The notes below the pieces were generated by a model. It had not been told where the DNA came from, did not search any database, and saw only the letters and a program-made list of their open reading frames with translations. From an uncultured Gammaproteobacteria bacterium (GTDB taxonomy: Bacteria; Pseudomonadota; Gammaproteobacteria; Arenicellales; JAANXG01), in contig CAMYMN010000035.1 of NCBI GenBank assembly GCA_947259395.1, positions 1 to 57,167 on the forward strand: a DNA stretch of 57,167 nt, written 5' to 3'. Of the stretch, positions 19,893-28,710 are shown one piece after another. Each line of letters starts with the position of its first letter. Positions within the stretch are counted from its first letter, which is position 1. Both the position numbers and the translations under genes were made by a program.

Positions 19893-20114
19893 CCTGGGTA
19901 TTGCACTAAAGATCGCGGATGGTGGCGAAGGGACTGGTCCGGCGTGTAGTTTTCCCTGCTGGGCGGGGACCAGCACTGCAACTTCACCAGCACAAGCACT
20001 GCAACTTCACCAGCACAAGCACTGCAACTTCACCAGCACAAGCACTGCAACTTCACCAGCACAAGCACTGCAACTTCACCAGCACAAGCGCCGCGTTGGT
20101 GCTACGTATGGCTA
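19893..20114. repeat. Dispersed MITE-like element with expanded internal tandem repeat (copy E)
   Basis: The left end CCTGGGTATTGCACTAAAGATC starts one base after a stop codon. The body GGATGGTGGCGAAGGGACTG resembles the left part of copies G and H. Five 23 bp units fill the centre. A degenerate right end (TGGTGCTACGTATGGCTA, 20097-20114) is likely. Confidence 0.65.
19974..20088. repeat. Perfect tandem array, 5 x 23 bp
   Basis: Five identical 23 bp units at 19974, 19997, 20020, 20043 and 20066, each beginning CACTGCAACTTCACCAG. There is no spacer between units, so this is not a CRISPR. On the minus strand the unit reads CTTGTGCTG...GCAGTG, which is the internal unit of the other element copies. 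Confidence 0.97.
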
Positions 20115-20218
20115 TATCTCGCTCGTGAATAAAGGTGGGATGTTGGACGGAGTGTGAAGGGTTGTGTGGCTGCCGCAACGCGGTATAATCCGCCGCCCCG
20201 ATTTTGATTAATATTCCG

Positions 20219-21796
20219 ATGTCAGTATTTCTCGACGAAGTCTCACGGCGGCGAACATTTGCCATCATCTCGCACCCCGACGCCGGTAAAACCACAATTA
20301 CTGAAAGGCTATTAGTGTACGGCGGCGCGATACAACTCGCCGGTACCGTAAAAGCCCGAAAGGCCAGCCGCTACGTGACATCGGACTGGATGGAACTGGA
20401 AAAGCAACGCGGCATATCGGTCACTTCATCAGTGATGCAGTTTACGTACCAACACCGTGTCGTCAATTTGTTGGATACGCCTGGACACGCGGATTTCTCG
20501 GAAGACACCTACCGCACACTGACCGCTGTTGATTCGGCGTTGATGGTAATGGACGCCGCAAAAGGCGTGGAAGAGCGAACCATAAAGTTGATGGATGTGT
20601 GCCGTTTACGCGACACACCGATAATGAGCTTTGTCAACAAGATGGACCGCGATGGTCGTGATCCCATCGAGCTTTTGGATGAGATCGAATCGGTACTAAA
20701 GATCAACTGTGCTCCCCTTACCTGGCCCATCGGAACCGGTGCTCGCTTCCGTGGCATCTACCGGTTTGGCGACGACAGTGTGTTGCTGTTCGCCGGTCGC
20801 GCGGGAAATCCACAACGGGACACGGTAATCAATGGTTTGGGCAACGCAGATTTGGATTATTACCTTGGCGCAGAGGCGACGGAGCTACGGGATCAGGTAA
20901 CGCTGGTACGAGGGGCGAGCCATGGGTTTAACGAAACCGCCTATTTGCGGGGAGAGTTGACACCGGTGTTTTTTGGCTCCGCATTAAACGATCAAGGCGT
21001 GCAAGAGTTGCTCAATCATTTTGTCGCATACGCACCGTCGCCGAGAGCTCGTAATGCCGCCAATCGCAATGTGTCACCAGACGAAGTGAAGTTCTCCGGT
21101 TTCGTGTTCAAGATCCAAGCAAACATGGATCCTGCGCACCATGATCGCATCGCGTTCGTCCGCATTACCTCGGGTCGGTTTATGAAGGGCAAGAAACTAC
21201 GTCACGTGCGCGCCGGCCGGGATATTACCGTACACAATGCGGTCACCTTTATGGCGTCCAAGCGCGGCCAGGCCGACGAGGCCTATCCGGGAGATATTAT
21301 CGGGCTGCACAACCATGGCACGATTCAAATCGGAGACACCTTTACCGAGGGCGAGGAACTGAAGTTTTCGGGTATACCCAACTTTGCACCCGAACTGTTT
21401 CGCCGTGTACAGCTTCGAGATCCGTTGCGGGCCAAGGCGCTGCATAAAGGTGTCATACAGCTCAGTGAGGAAGGCGCCACCCAATTGTTTCGACCGCTCA
21501 CTAGTAACGACCTAATTCTTGGTGCGGTCGGCGCGCTGCAGTTCGATGTAGTCGCGCACCGGTTGCGGTATGAGTATGGTGTCGAGTGCACCTTTGAGCC
21601 GATCGGCGTTGCCACAGCGCGTTGGGTCCACTGTGAAGATCCCAAGCGCGAGGAGGAGTTCCGCCACAAAGTCGAAAATCATCTAGCGGTAGATGGGACC
21701 GGCAGCCTGACCTACATTGCACCAAACTTGGTTAATTTGCGGCTCACCAGCGAAAGATGGCCCGACGTTGAGTTCCGGGCCACCCGTGAGCACTGA
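20219..21796 (+). CDS. prfC: Peptide chain release factor 3
   Basis: RF3 is the translational GTPase that recycles RF1/RF2 from the ribosome. The 525-residue protein has G1 [15 protein letters not shown], the switch region [15 protein letters not shown]3 [16 protein letters not shown] and G4 NKMDRDGRD, then the RF3 core ([22 protein letters not shown]) and C-terminal domain ([21 protein letters not shown]). The ATG at 20219 is the family start. A 7 bp hairpin (21789-21807) overlaps the stop codon but has no T-run. Upstream lies repeat element E. Confidence 0.97.
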   Translation: MSVFLDEVSRRRTFAIISHPDAGKTTITERLLVYGGAIQLAGTVKARKASRYVTSDWMELEKQRGISVTSSVMQFTYQHRVVNLLDTPGHADFSEDTYRTLTAVDSALMVMDAAKGVEERTIKLMDVCRLRDTPIMSFVNKMDRDGRDPIELLDEIESVLKINCAPLTWPIGTGARFRGIYRFGDDSVLLFAGRAGNPQRDTVINGLGNADLDYYLGAEATELRDQVTLVRGASHGFNETAYLRGELTPVFFGSALNDQGVQELLNHFVAYAPSPRARNAANRNVSPDEVKFSGFVFKIQANMDPAHHDRIAFVRITSGRFMKGKKLRHVRAGRDITVHNAVTFMASKRGQADEAYPGDIIGLHNHGTIQIGDTFTEGEELKFSGIPNFAPELFRRVQLRDPLRAKALHKGVIQLSEEGATQLFRPLTSNDLILGAVGALQFDVVAHRLRYEYGVECTFEPIGVATARWVHCEDPKREEEFRHKVENHLAVDGTGSLTYIAPNLVNLRLTSERWPDVEFRATREH

Positions 21797-22026
21797 CCGG
21801 CAGTGCTTATAGGCGCATAAATACGAACTGTTTCATCTGTCCGACTACAAACGTAAAATTAGAGTAGTCGGCGCGTCACCGGCGCGTAAGATAAGCAATC
21901 AAACTTCGCGCGTTGCCGTGTATCGGTGCTTACATATGGGTGACGTTTTGGGTTCGGTTGATTTTCGGTCTCAATGCGTTGCCGGAAAATCTGTACAATG
22001 ATCGTTAGCAAACAGGAACTTACAGA

Positions 22027-22751
22027 ATGCACTCCATAAAGAAACTTACGGCGCTTTTCGTGATGATAGCGACAATTTGTGTTGTCGCCAGCGCACGGGC
22101 CGCGGAATCAGACAAACCCATGGCGGGGTACACGGAAATGATGTCCCAGATGATGGGCGGGATGCAGCCCGGTCATGGGTCCTCGGTGCCGGCCAACCCG
22201 ATGGGCATGGGCAATCCGATGATGAACCCGATGGGCATGGGCAGTTCGATGATGAACCCGATGGGCATGGGCAGTTCGATGATGAACCCGATGGGCATGG
22301 GCAGTTCGATGATGAACCCGATGGCCATGGGCGGTTCGATGATGAACCCGATGGCCATGGGCAGTTCGATGATGAACCCGATGGCCATGGGCGGGGCGGT
22401 TCGATGATGAACCCGATGGCCATGGGCGGTTCGATGATGAACCCGATGGCCATGGCCAATCCGATGATGATGATGTATCCGATGATGATGGCGCCGATGA
22501 TGATGAATCCCATGATGATGGGACCGATGATGATGAATCCCATGATGGCGCCGATGATGATGCCCATGACTGGCATGATGAATCCGATGACACCGATGAC
22601 CAATCCGATGGGGATGATGAACCCGCCTATGACTCATCCGGGTCCGATGGTACCTTATTCCAATCGGCCTGCGCCCCAGTCTCAGATGAACTTCATGGAC
22701 CAATGGATGAAGCAGATGCAAGACATGGCGCCAAAGCCTGAGAACAAATAA
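22027..22751 (+). pseudogene. Met-rich exported repeat protein, frame interrupted by a 5 bp insertion
   Basis: The first frame (22027-22407) opens with a signal peptide (cleavage near SARA/AES) and decapeptide repeats of the type MNPMGMGSSM. At about 22391-22397 one repeat holds five extra bases (GGGCGGGGCGG instead of GGGCGG), which shifts the frame. The shifted frame continues the same Met-rich pattern (MMNPMAMGG, MMMNPMMMGP) to 22751, ending DQWMKQMQDMAPKPENK. Rejoined, it would be about 240 residues with a very high Met fraction. Met-rich exported proteins often bind Cu(I) or related metals, so a metal role is an inference. A periplasmic cytochrome c gene follows 37 bp later. The break may be real, phase-variable, or an assembly error in a repeat. 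Confidence 0.8.
22201..22445 (+). repeat. In-gene tandem repeat, about eight 30 bp units
   Basis: Units start at 22201, 22231, 22261, 22291, 22321, 22351, 22381 and 22416. Each begins ATGGGCATGGGC or ATGGCCATGGGC and ends GATGATGAACCCG. The unit at 22381 is 35 bp and carries the frame-shifting insertion. Confidence 0.92.
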
Positions 22752-22788
22752 CCCGACTCCTTAACCGACTACCCGAGAGGAAAATCTT

Positions 22789-23103
22789 ATGCGTAAATTG
22801 CTGTTTGTAGGAAGCGTGATGGCCATAGCGCTCTCGTCGTCCAATGTCATCGCCGACGGTAAGGCGACCTACGATTCGTCATGTGCCGCTTGTCATGCTG
22901 CAGGCGTGGCCGGCGCGCCGAAAGTCGGCGACAACGGCGCCTGGAAAGACCGCGTTGGTCAAGGCATGGATAAATTGGTGGAACATGCGATTAAAGGTTA
23001 TCAAGGCAAGGCCGGCTACATGCCACCCAAGGGGGGCTTCGCAAATCTGAGCGACGACCAGGTCAAAGAGGCCGTCACTTACATGGTTGATAACTCCAAG
23101 TAA
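22789..23103 (+). CDS. Small periplasmic monohaem cytochrome c (c5-like)
   Basis: 104 residues with a signal peptide cleaved near NVIA/DG. The haem site is CAACH (Cys32, Cys35, His36) and the likely sixth ligand is the Met in GYMPPKGGF (about 78). Length and the pattern NLSDDQVKEAVTYMVDNSK fit the cytochrome c5/c555 family of electron carriers. GAGAGGAAAA precedes the ATG. It follows the Met-rich gene by 37 bp and is closed by a strong terminator, so the two may be co-transcribed. Confidence 0.93.
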   Translation: MRKLLFVGSVMAIALSSSNVIADGKATYDSSCAACHAAGVAGAPKVGDNGAWKDRVGQGMDKLVEHAIKGYQGKAGYMPPKGGFANLSDDQVKEAVTYMVDNSK

Positions 23104-23128
23104 TCCATCGGGTTGCACCATGGTCGTG

Positions 23129-23160
23129 GGCGCGGGACATTGCTGTCCCGCGCCTTTTTT
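23129..23160 (+). terminator. Rho-independent terminator after the cytochrome c gene
   Basis: An 11 bp perfect stem (23129-23139 with 23144-23154, starting GGCGCGGGACA) closes a TTGC loop and is followed by six T residues. Confidence 0.95.
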
Positions 23161-23282
23161 GTAACCACCGGTGGGGTCGCCCGGTAAGTTGGATTTACAG
23201 GCGGTTGCCTTAAGATAGGGGTCAATCAGAAGCAATTGCGCACTATAATCAGAGTTGATTGCACCAGGATAAAGCGAATGTG

Positions 23283-23766
23283 ATGTCAATTCGTCACCAG
23301 GTCATATATTTGTCACTGCTTCTGTTTCCGCTATGGTCTGCGACCGCTGATCTGCGTGACGAAGTAGATGAGGTCATCTCTTTGACGCAGGCTCCATCCG
23401 GCGTGGTGTTTGAAATCATCAGTGGCGATCCGGATCGGCTCGTGACCTTGGTGCCCACGCTGCGTCAAGAAAGTGAACGATTACGCGCCCGATTTCAGGG
23501 CCTTTCGATAGCGATCGTCACCCACGGAGCGGAACAATTTGCGCTCACCACAGACAAGGCGGATCGTTACCGGCCACTGCATAGTCTGGTCAAGCAAATG
23601 ACCACCGCGGATGATATCCCGGTGCACGTGTGCGGCACCCACCCACGCCGGCTGGTACGATATTCCGCCGGATGCGTTTCCCGATTATGTCGATGTCGCC
23701 GCGGTCGGGCCGGCACAGGCGCAGCAATACGTGGAGCTTGGCTACCGCCTTATCGTGGTTGAATGA
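23283..23766 (+). pseudogene. Exported DsrE/DsrF-like protein, frameshifted by a 4 bp duplication
   Basis: The frame starts at the ATG at 23283 with a signal peptide (cleavage near SATA/DLR). It runs through VVFEIISGDPDRL and GLSIAIVTHGAEQFAL to VHVCGTH. There ACCCACCCACGCC holds an extra CCCA copy. Dropping four bases restores AGWYDIPPDAFPDYVDVAAV and ends VELGYRLIVVE with a stop at 23764-23766. That stop overlaps the gluQ start as ATGA, the usual mark of translational coupling, which strongly supports this as the ancestral frame. As sequenced, the protein ends in an unrelated Arg-rich tail. The fold resembles the DsrE-like family common in sulfur oxidisers; function is not assigned. Confidence 0.8.
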
Positions 23767-24776
23767 CCACCGAGTATGAGCGGATGCTGGATCGGGCCCT
23801 GCGCCCGCGAGATCGGCTCTCACGCGGCCGCTACGCACCCAGTCCATCCGGACCCTTGCACCTAGGAAATGCCCGCACCGCGTTGTTGGCGTGGCTTCAG
23901 GTACGATTGTCCGGTGGACGATTTGTCATGCGCATGGAAGACCTGGATCGATCGAGGGTGCGGCCCGGTGGCGCCAAACAGATAATCGATGACCTGCGCT
24001 GGATGGGCCTCGATTGGGATGAAGGCCCAGACGTTGGTGGCGAAACCGGTCCCTATGAACAATCGGCTCGCGATGGCATCTATGCGGCTGCGTTGGCCCG
24101 GTTACGAGATGCGCACACGATCTTCCCCTGTTTTTGTTCCCGTAAGGACATTGAGAAAGCGGCCAGCGCGCCCCATGGGTCTGACGGGCCCATTTATCCC
24201 GGTACGTGTCGCGATCGGGATTTAGCGTTCAAGGAAACAGGTGGAGGTTCGACCGCATTGCGGTATCGTGTCGCTGCCGGGAGGATAGAGGTCGAGGACG
24301 TGGTCACGGGTTCGATCGTTCAGGACCTCAGCCGCGATGTCGGTGATTTTGTAGTGCGGCGATCAGATGGCGTTTTTGCTTACCAATTCGCAGTGGTGGT
24401 TGATGATGCGCTAATGGGCGTCACCGATGTTGTGCGTGGCGTTGACCTGCGCGAATCCACGCCGCGGCAATTGGCGTTGTTCAGAGCATTAGACTTACCA
24501 GCGCCACGCTACTGGCATGTGCCGCTGATGGCAGACGGCGACGGCAACCGGATGTCCAAGCGCGACGGTTCCGAATCGGTCATGATGTTTCGTGCTCGAG
24601 GAGGGCAACCGGCGGAGTTGGTGGGACAACTCGCAACCTCGGTCGGCTTGTGCCCGCCGGAGACATCCGTCTCGGTTGAGGAACTGCTCAATGCCCACGA
24701 TCTGTCCTCGTTCACACACGTGTTACGACATATCGGTAGGGTTGGCCTGCATATTGCACCAAGGCGGCGAAATTAA
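23763..24776 (+). CDS. gluQ: Glutamyl-Q tRNA(Asp) synthetase
   Basis: GluQ attaches glutamate to queuosine in tRNA(Asp). The protein resembles a glutamyl-tRNA synthetase lacking the anticodon-binding domain. It has the HIGH-like motif GRYAPSPSGPLHLGNARTAL, MRMEDLDRSRVRPGGA, a zinc site (CFCSRKDI with YPGTCRDR) and the KMSKS-like MSKRDG. The last residues HIAPRRRN and the stop lie inside a dispersed repeat (24745-24776), so the C-terminus has been replaced or extended by the element. The conserved core is intact, so activity is likely kept. The start overlaps the upstream frame as ATGA. Confidence 0.94.
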   Translation: MTTEYERMLDRALRPRDRLSRGRYAPSPSGPLHLGNARTALLAWLQVRLSGGRFVMRMEDLDRSRVRPGGAKQIIDDLRWMGLDWDEGPDVGGETGPYEQSARDGIYAAALARLRDAHTIFPCFCSRKDIEKAASAPHGSDGPIYPGTCRDRDLAFKETGGGSTALRYRVAAGRIEVEDVVTGSIVQDLSRDVGDFVVRRSDGVFAYQFAVVVDDALMGVTDVVRGVDLRESTPRQLALFRALDLPAPRYWHVPLMADGDGNRMSKRDGSESVMMFRARGGQPAELVGQLATSVGLCPPETSVSVEELLNAHDLSSFTHVLRHIGRVGLHIAPRRRN

Positions 24777-24905
24777 ACGCTATCGACATGAGTGGTATAG
24801 GTAATTCGCTGAGCTGCGAAAGTGACACTTTTGTACCCCGGCGATCGCCTATCCCGGCCCTGGCTCGATCTCGAACGCCTGCACTTGTGCTGGTGTCGTT
24901 GCAGT
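24745..24905. repeat. Dispersed MITE-like element overlapping the gluQ 3' end (copy F)
   Basis: The left end GCCTGCATATTGCACCAAGG begins inside gluQ. An internal unit CTTGTGCTGGTGTCGTTGCAG is at 24884-24904. No right end with GTGCAATAT was found before the next gene, so the copy is probably truncated. Confidence 0.6.
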
Positions 24906-24922
24906 ACTTGCGCTTCACTCAA

Positions 24923-24940
24923 CCCATAGCCAGCTATGGG
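24923..24940. terminator. Hairpin between gluQ and the convergent oxidoreductase gene
   Basis: CCCATAGC and GCTATGGG form an 8 bp stem with a 2-nt centre that overlaps the stop codon of the minus-strand gene. There is no T-run of note, so it is only a weak candidate for a shared terminator. Confidence 0.3.
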
Positions 24941-25938
24941 TTTCGTTTAAACTCCATGTAACGTACGCCCTCTTGAAAGGTCGTCAGCTTGACGGTTTCA
25001 ACACCGCGTACGGCGTTAATGAACTCTTGCTCCACTCGCCATTGACCGCGTGACTTTTCGGGTATGTCGACCTCGGTTAATGCTTGATCCCCCCGGGTAC
25101 CGCGATACAGCTTTTTTTCAACGCCGTCCAACCGCAATGTACCGTGGGTGCCAAATAGCCACATCTCTGCGGTAGGCTGCGCCAAACCGAGCACGGCACT
25201 GAACTGCATGCGCGCCTGCGCACCGCAGTCCATGTCGGCGATGACGTCGACATGATCCGGTATCCGTACCCCTACCGCATGCGTACCGTCGGAGGAGGTG
25301 CGCAGCTTAACTACCCGTTTGCATCGCGCGAACACGTTGCACGCATGTCCGACCCAGCGAGCCAGCGCTTCATACCAAATGCCCATCATCATTATGTTGA
25401 GGCCACTGAATCGGATATCTTGCCGCCATGTCATCGGGGAATCTAGATCAGGGAACTCACCGGTCGCGTGCCGCATATCAATCGCGATGAGCTCACCCAG
25501 CAGTTGATCGCGTATGATCTCCTGAATCGTCTGATCAAAGGGCAGCGTAAAAGGTGACGGTACGATCTGCGCAACCAACGACGGATGCGCCTCACTGGTC
25601 TCCCACATAATCCGTGCCTCGGCGGCGTTCATGGCCATGCGTGCCTCGCACAACACGTGTTTTCCAGCGTCCAGGGCGGCGCAAGTCAGTATCTTGTGCA
25701 TGTACGGCCAGGTGCCGATGACGATGGCGTCGATGCCGGGATCGTCGATTACCTCCTGCCACGTACCGCGTACCTGCGGGATACCGAACTCGTCGGCCAC
25801 CCGTTTGCCGGATTCCACGCTACGGTTACACACGCTGACGATGTTGACGCCGTCTATGGCCTGCAGGCCGGGGATGTGCATTTTGCGTGTATTGGCGCCG
25901 GCGCCGATAACGCCGACGTTTATGCGTTGTTTGTTCAT
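24934..25938 (-). CDS. Gfo/Idh/MocA-family NAD(P)-dependent oxidoreductase
   Basis: 334 residues. The Rossmann start is INVGVIGAGANTRKMHIPGLQ with VSVCNRSVESGKRVADEFGIP. The usual EKP motif is replaced by EAR in HVLCEARMAMN, seen in divergent members. The C-terminal domain includes DMRHATGEFPDLDSPMTWRQ and ends MEFKRNP. Substrates of this family are mostly sugars or cyclitols; the specific one is unknown. I prefer the ATG at 25938 to the TTG four codons upstream, since the fold begins directly after it. Confidence 0.88.
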   Translation of the reverse strand: MNKQRINVGVIGAGANTRKMHIPGLQAIDGVNIVSVCNRSVESGKRVADEFGIPQVRGTWQEVIDDPGIDAIVIGTWPYMHKILTCAALDAGKHVLCEARMAMNAAEARIMWETSEAHPSLVAQIVPSPFTLPFDQTIQEIIRDQLLGELIAIDMRHATGEFPDLDSPMTWRQDIRFSGLNIMMMGIWYEALARWVGHACNVFARCKRVVKLRTSSDGTHAVGVRIPDHVDVIADMDCGAQARMQFSAVLGLAQPTAEMWLFGTHGTLRLDGVEKKLYRGTRGDQALTEVDIPEKSRGQWRVEQEFINAVRGVETVKLTTFQEGVRYMEFKRNP

Positions 25939-26039
25939 GGTTACCCGCAACTAGTGTTAGAACATATAATCCGTATTATTCAACAGCTAACGCTGAAACG
26001 CGAACCTTATGTTTCGGAGACGAATCAGTATTCCTGACA

Positions 26040-26516
26040 ATGAAAAGATTCAATGATTTACTCAGATCGGTACAAGACGAAGTGCAAGAGATCTACCCGT
26101 GGGATCTCAGCGATAAACTGAATAAAGAATCGGTGCCGCTAATCTTGGACGTGCGCGAACCTTATGAGTTTGAGGCGATGCATATCGAAGGTTCGTTACT
26201 CGTACCTCGCGGTATACTCGAGACCGCATGCGAATACGGTTATGAAGAAACCATACCGGATCTGGTAACGGCCCGTGCGCGCGAAATTGTTGTGGTGTGT
26301 CGCTCGGGAAACCGTAGCTTGCTTGCCGCCTACACGATGAAGTTGATGGGCTATAGAAATGTATGGTCCTTAAAGACCGGTCTGCGCGGCTGGAATGACT
26401 ACGAGCAAGCGCTGGTTGACGGGGATGGCAGCACGATCGGCATTGACGCCGGGGATGAGTACTTCACGCCCAGGGTGACTCCACAGCAGTTGGGAGAAGG
26501 TGAATCGAACCTATAG
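26040..26516 (+). CDS. Rhodanese-domain protein
   Basis: 158 residues, single rhodanese domain. The start IYPWDLSDKLNKESVPLILDVREPYEFEAMHIEG and the active-site loop VVCRSGNRS with Cys87 are canonical for a sulfurtransferase. It is likely cytoplasmic (no signal peptide). The C-terminal tail DAGDEYFTPRVTPQQLGEGES is unusual and acidic. A persulfide-transfer role fits a sulfur oxidiser, but rhodaneses are widespread and no dsr, tus or hdr sulfur-carrier gene is adjacent. Confidence 0.88.
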   Translation: MKRFNDLLRSVQDEVQEIYPWDLSDKLNKESVPLILDVREPYEFEAMHIEGSLLVPRGILETACEYGYEETIPDLVTARAREIVVVCRSGNRSLLAAYTMKLMGYRNVWSLKTGLRGWNDYEQALVDGDGSTIGIDAGDEYFTPRVTPQQLGEGESNL

Positions 26517-26529
26517 CACAGCCTGGGGA

Positions 26530-27759
26530 TCAGTGAAAAAACCAGTAGCCGACGGCGATCGCGGTTATGACGCCGGTGAGGTCGGCGATCAAGCCGCACG
26601 TCACGGCGTGTCGAGCTCGACGAATGCCGACGCTGCCAAAGTATACCGCCAGCACGTAGAATGTCGTTTCAGTGCTGCCCTGCACGATCGCCGACACAGT
26701 GGCGGGAAACGAATCCGCACCATAGGTGTTCATCGTTTCCAACATCATCGCGCGCGCGCCGCTGCCGCTCAGCGGTTTCATCAGTGCGGTGGGCACCGCG
26801 GGCACGAAGTCGGTGTTGATTCCCAACCACTCGATTAGGATTCTCAGCATTGTCAGTAACACGTCCAAGGCGCCGCTGGCGCGCAGCATACCGATGGCGA
26901 CCAGCATGCCGACGAGAAAAGGGATCAGCCTGATACATACCTCGAATCCCTGTTTGGCGCCGTCAATGAACGCCTCATAAACATTGATCTTCCGGTACCA
27001 GCCCATGATCAGAAACGTGGCGATGACGCTGAGCAACGCGAAATTGCCGATAAGGCTCGACTGTTCACTCAAGGATGCCGGGCTGAGTCCGCCCAGGTAG
27101 GTGACGAACAACGCCATAAACAACGCGAACACGGCGAAGTAAGCCAACACCACCGGGTGCCACAACCTCAATCTTTGTATCCATGCCACCAACAACAGAC
27201 CGACAAGTGTGGATGCCGATGTCGCCAACAAAATAGGGATAAACACTGCAGTGGGATCGGCAGCGCCTTGCTGGGCGCGATACAGAAAGATCGTCACCGG
27301 CAACAACGTAACCGAGGACGTGTTGAGCACCAAGAACAGTATTTGGGCGTTGGTGGCGGTCTCCGGTGACGCGTTTAATGACTGCAGATCCTGCATCGCT
27401 TTCAGACCCATTGGTGTCGCTGCATTGTCGAGTCCTAAGACATTGGCCGCCAAGTTCATGGTCACCGAGCCCACGGCGGGGTGACCTTTCGGTATCTCGG
27501 GCATTAAATGGTAAAACAGGGGGCTTAGCCATCTTGCAAGGTTCTGGATGAAACCGGCGCGCTCGGCTATCTGGAAAAAGCCCAACCAGAGACTCAACAC
27601 TCCGATCAGTCCGATGGCTATTTCCACGCCGAGTTTGGCCATATCGAAGCTGGCGCTGACGACCTTTGCAAAGATTTGCGGGTCGTCGAACACCAGCCAC
27701 TGATACAGGGTGCTTGTAAAGGCCACCAGAAAAAAGCCCAGCCAAATGAGCGACAACAT
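26530..27759 (-). CDS. Fused SpmA-SpmB (spore maturation-type, Gate-domain) membrane protein
   Basis: 409 residues, about ten membrane segments. The N-terminal half is SpmA-like (GSVTMNLAANVLGLDNAATPMGLKAM and LVLNTSSVTLLPVTI). The C-terminal half is SpmB-like (GFEVCIRLIPFLVGMLVAIGMLRASGAL, and the segment from PTALMKPLSGSGARAMM on to the conserved GSTETTFYVLAVYFGSVG). In Bacillus these are separate proteins; the fused form is common in proteobacteria, where a nucleoside or small-molecule transport function is suspected. It converges with the rhodanese gene. Confidence 0.9.
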   Translation of the reverse strand: MLSLIWLGFFLVAFTSTLYQWLVFDDPQIFAKVVSASFDMAKLGVEIAIGLIGVLSLWLGFFQIAERAGFIQNLARWLSPLFYHLMPEIPKGHPAVGSVTMNLAANVLGLDNAATPMGLKAMQDLQSLNASPETATNAQILFLVLNTSSVTLLPVTIFLYRAQQGAADPTAVFIPILLATSASTLVGLLLVAWIQRLRLWHPVVLAYFAVFALFMALFVTYLGGLSPASLSEQSSLIGNFALLSVIATFLIMGWYRKINVYEAFIDGAKQGFEVCIRLIPFLVGMLVAIGMLRASGALDVLLTMLRILIEWLGINTDFVPAVPTALMKPLSGSGARAMMLETMNTYGADSFPATVSAIVQGSTETTFYVLAVYFGSVGIRRARHAVTCGLIADLTGVITAIAVGYWFFH

Positions 27760-27838
27760 CTGTCAATGAATCGAGATTTTGTATGGTAATTGCATACGTT
27801 CGTTGGATAATTGTTGTATCTTACGGTCGAGTATTACT

Positions 27839-28708
27839 ATGTCTAAGGTTCAAGTATATCGCTCAGTATTCCGCAGTACATTTGTAGTACTGATAATTTT
27901 GAGTGTCGGGGCGTTGATGGCATGCAGTACCATCAAGGTCGCGTATTCTAAAGCGGATCGAATTCTGTTTCGCTACATGGATGAATACTTGGATCTTACT
28001 ACCGCTCAAAAAGAATTCTTAAAACCCGAGTTACAAACCCATCTCGATGAACACCGGCGTGAGGAACTGCCGCGATTCATTGAATTATTAGATAAAGTCG
28101 CTGAATATGGTGACCACGGAGTTAGCGAAGCCGAAGCCGGCAAAATACTCGATTTAATCGTCGAGCTATATGCGGCGACTACACGCAAGACGGTGGCGGT
28201 GGTGGCGCCGGTATTGGCGCGGCTGAGTTCGGCGCAGATAAAGCACTTGTCGGACAAGCTGGATGCCGCAAATCAGCGCTATTCTGCCAAGTATCTGGTG
28301 TATTCCGAAGATCGCCGCAAGTCACGAAGGGCAAAGCGAATCGTTCGTCGTCTGGAACGCTGGACCGGTCCGTTAACAATCGACCAGGAGCACTTGGTAA
28401 CGCGCCTGAGCGACGCCATGCCCAACACCTATGAGGATTGGTACGACTACCGCATTCGGCAGCAGCAGGCGATTCTAAATATGCTGCGGGAGTCGGCTCC
28501 GAGTGATCAACTGGAGCGGGCCTTGAACCGTTGGTGGGTTGAGCAGGACGACATCAACCCCCAACTAGGAAACAAGATTGAAAAAACATGGGACATTATT
28601 AGTGACATGATTGTGATGATTGACCGTTTATTGACACCTCGGCAGCGTGACCGTGTGCTACGGCGGGTGAAGGATATAAATCGTCAATTCCGTTCTCTGG
28701 TGAATTGA
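27839..28708 (+). CDS. DUF6279-type lipoprotein
   Basis: 289 residues. The N-terminus has a signal peptide with lipobox LMAC (GALMACSTIKVAYSKADRI). The rest is helical and charged: RYMDEYLDLTTAQKEFLKPEL, EELPRFIELLDKVAEY, NTYEDWYDYRIRQQQAIL. This pattern matches the DUF6279 lipoprotein family of gammaproteobacteria. The start is the ATG at 27839, which places the signal peptide correctly. It is the first of three tightly packed genes and a probable client of Lgt at 7726. Confidence 0.82.
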   Translation: MSKVQVYRSVFRSTFVVLIILSVGALMACSTIKVAYSKADRILFRYMDEYLDLTTAQKEFLKPELQTHLDEHRREELPRFIELLDKVAEYGDHGVSEAEAGKILDLIVELYAATTRKTVAVVAPVLARLSSAQIKHLSDKLDAANQRYSAKYLVYSEDRRKSRRAKRIVRRLERWTGPLTIDQEHLVTRLSDAMPNTYEDWYDYRIRQQQAILNMLRESAPSDQLERALNRWWVEQDDINPQLGNKIEKTWDIISDMIVMIDRLLTPRQRDRVLRRVKDINRQFRSLVN

Positions 28709-28710
28709 AG

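Noticed and set aside
19974..20088. CRISPR array
   Set aside because: The 23 bp units are contiguous, with no spacers, and no cas gene is present.
22046..22721. Several long minus-strand frames over the Met-rich gene
   Set aside because: A 30 bp repeat is open in several frames at once; the products are low-complexity Ile/Gly or His/Arg strings.
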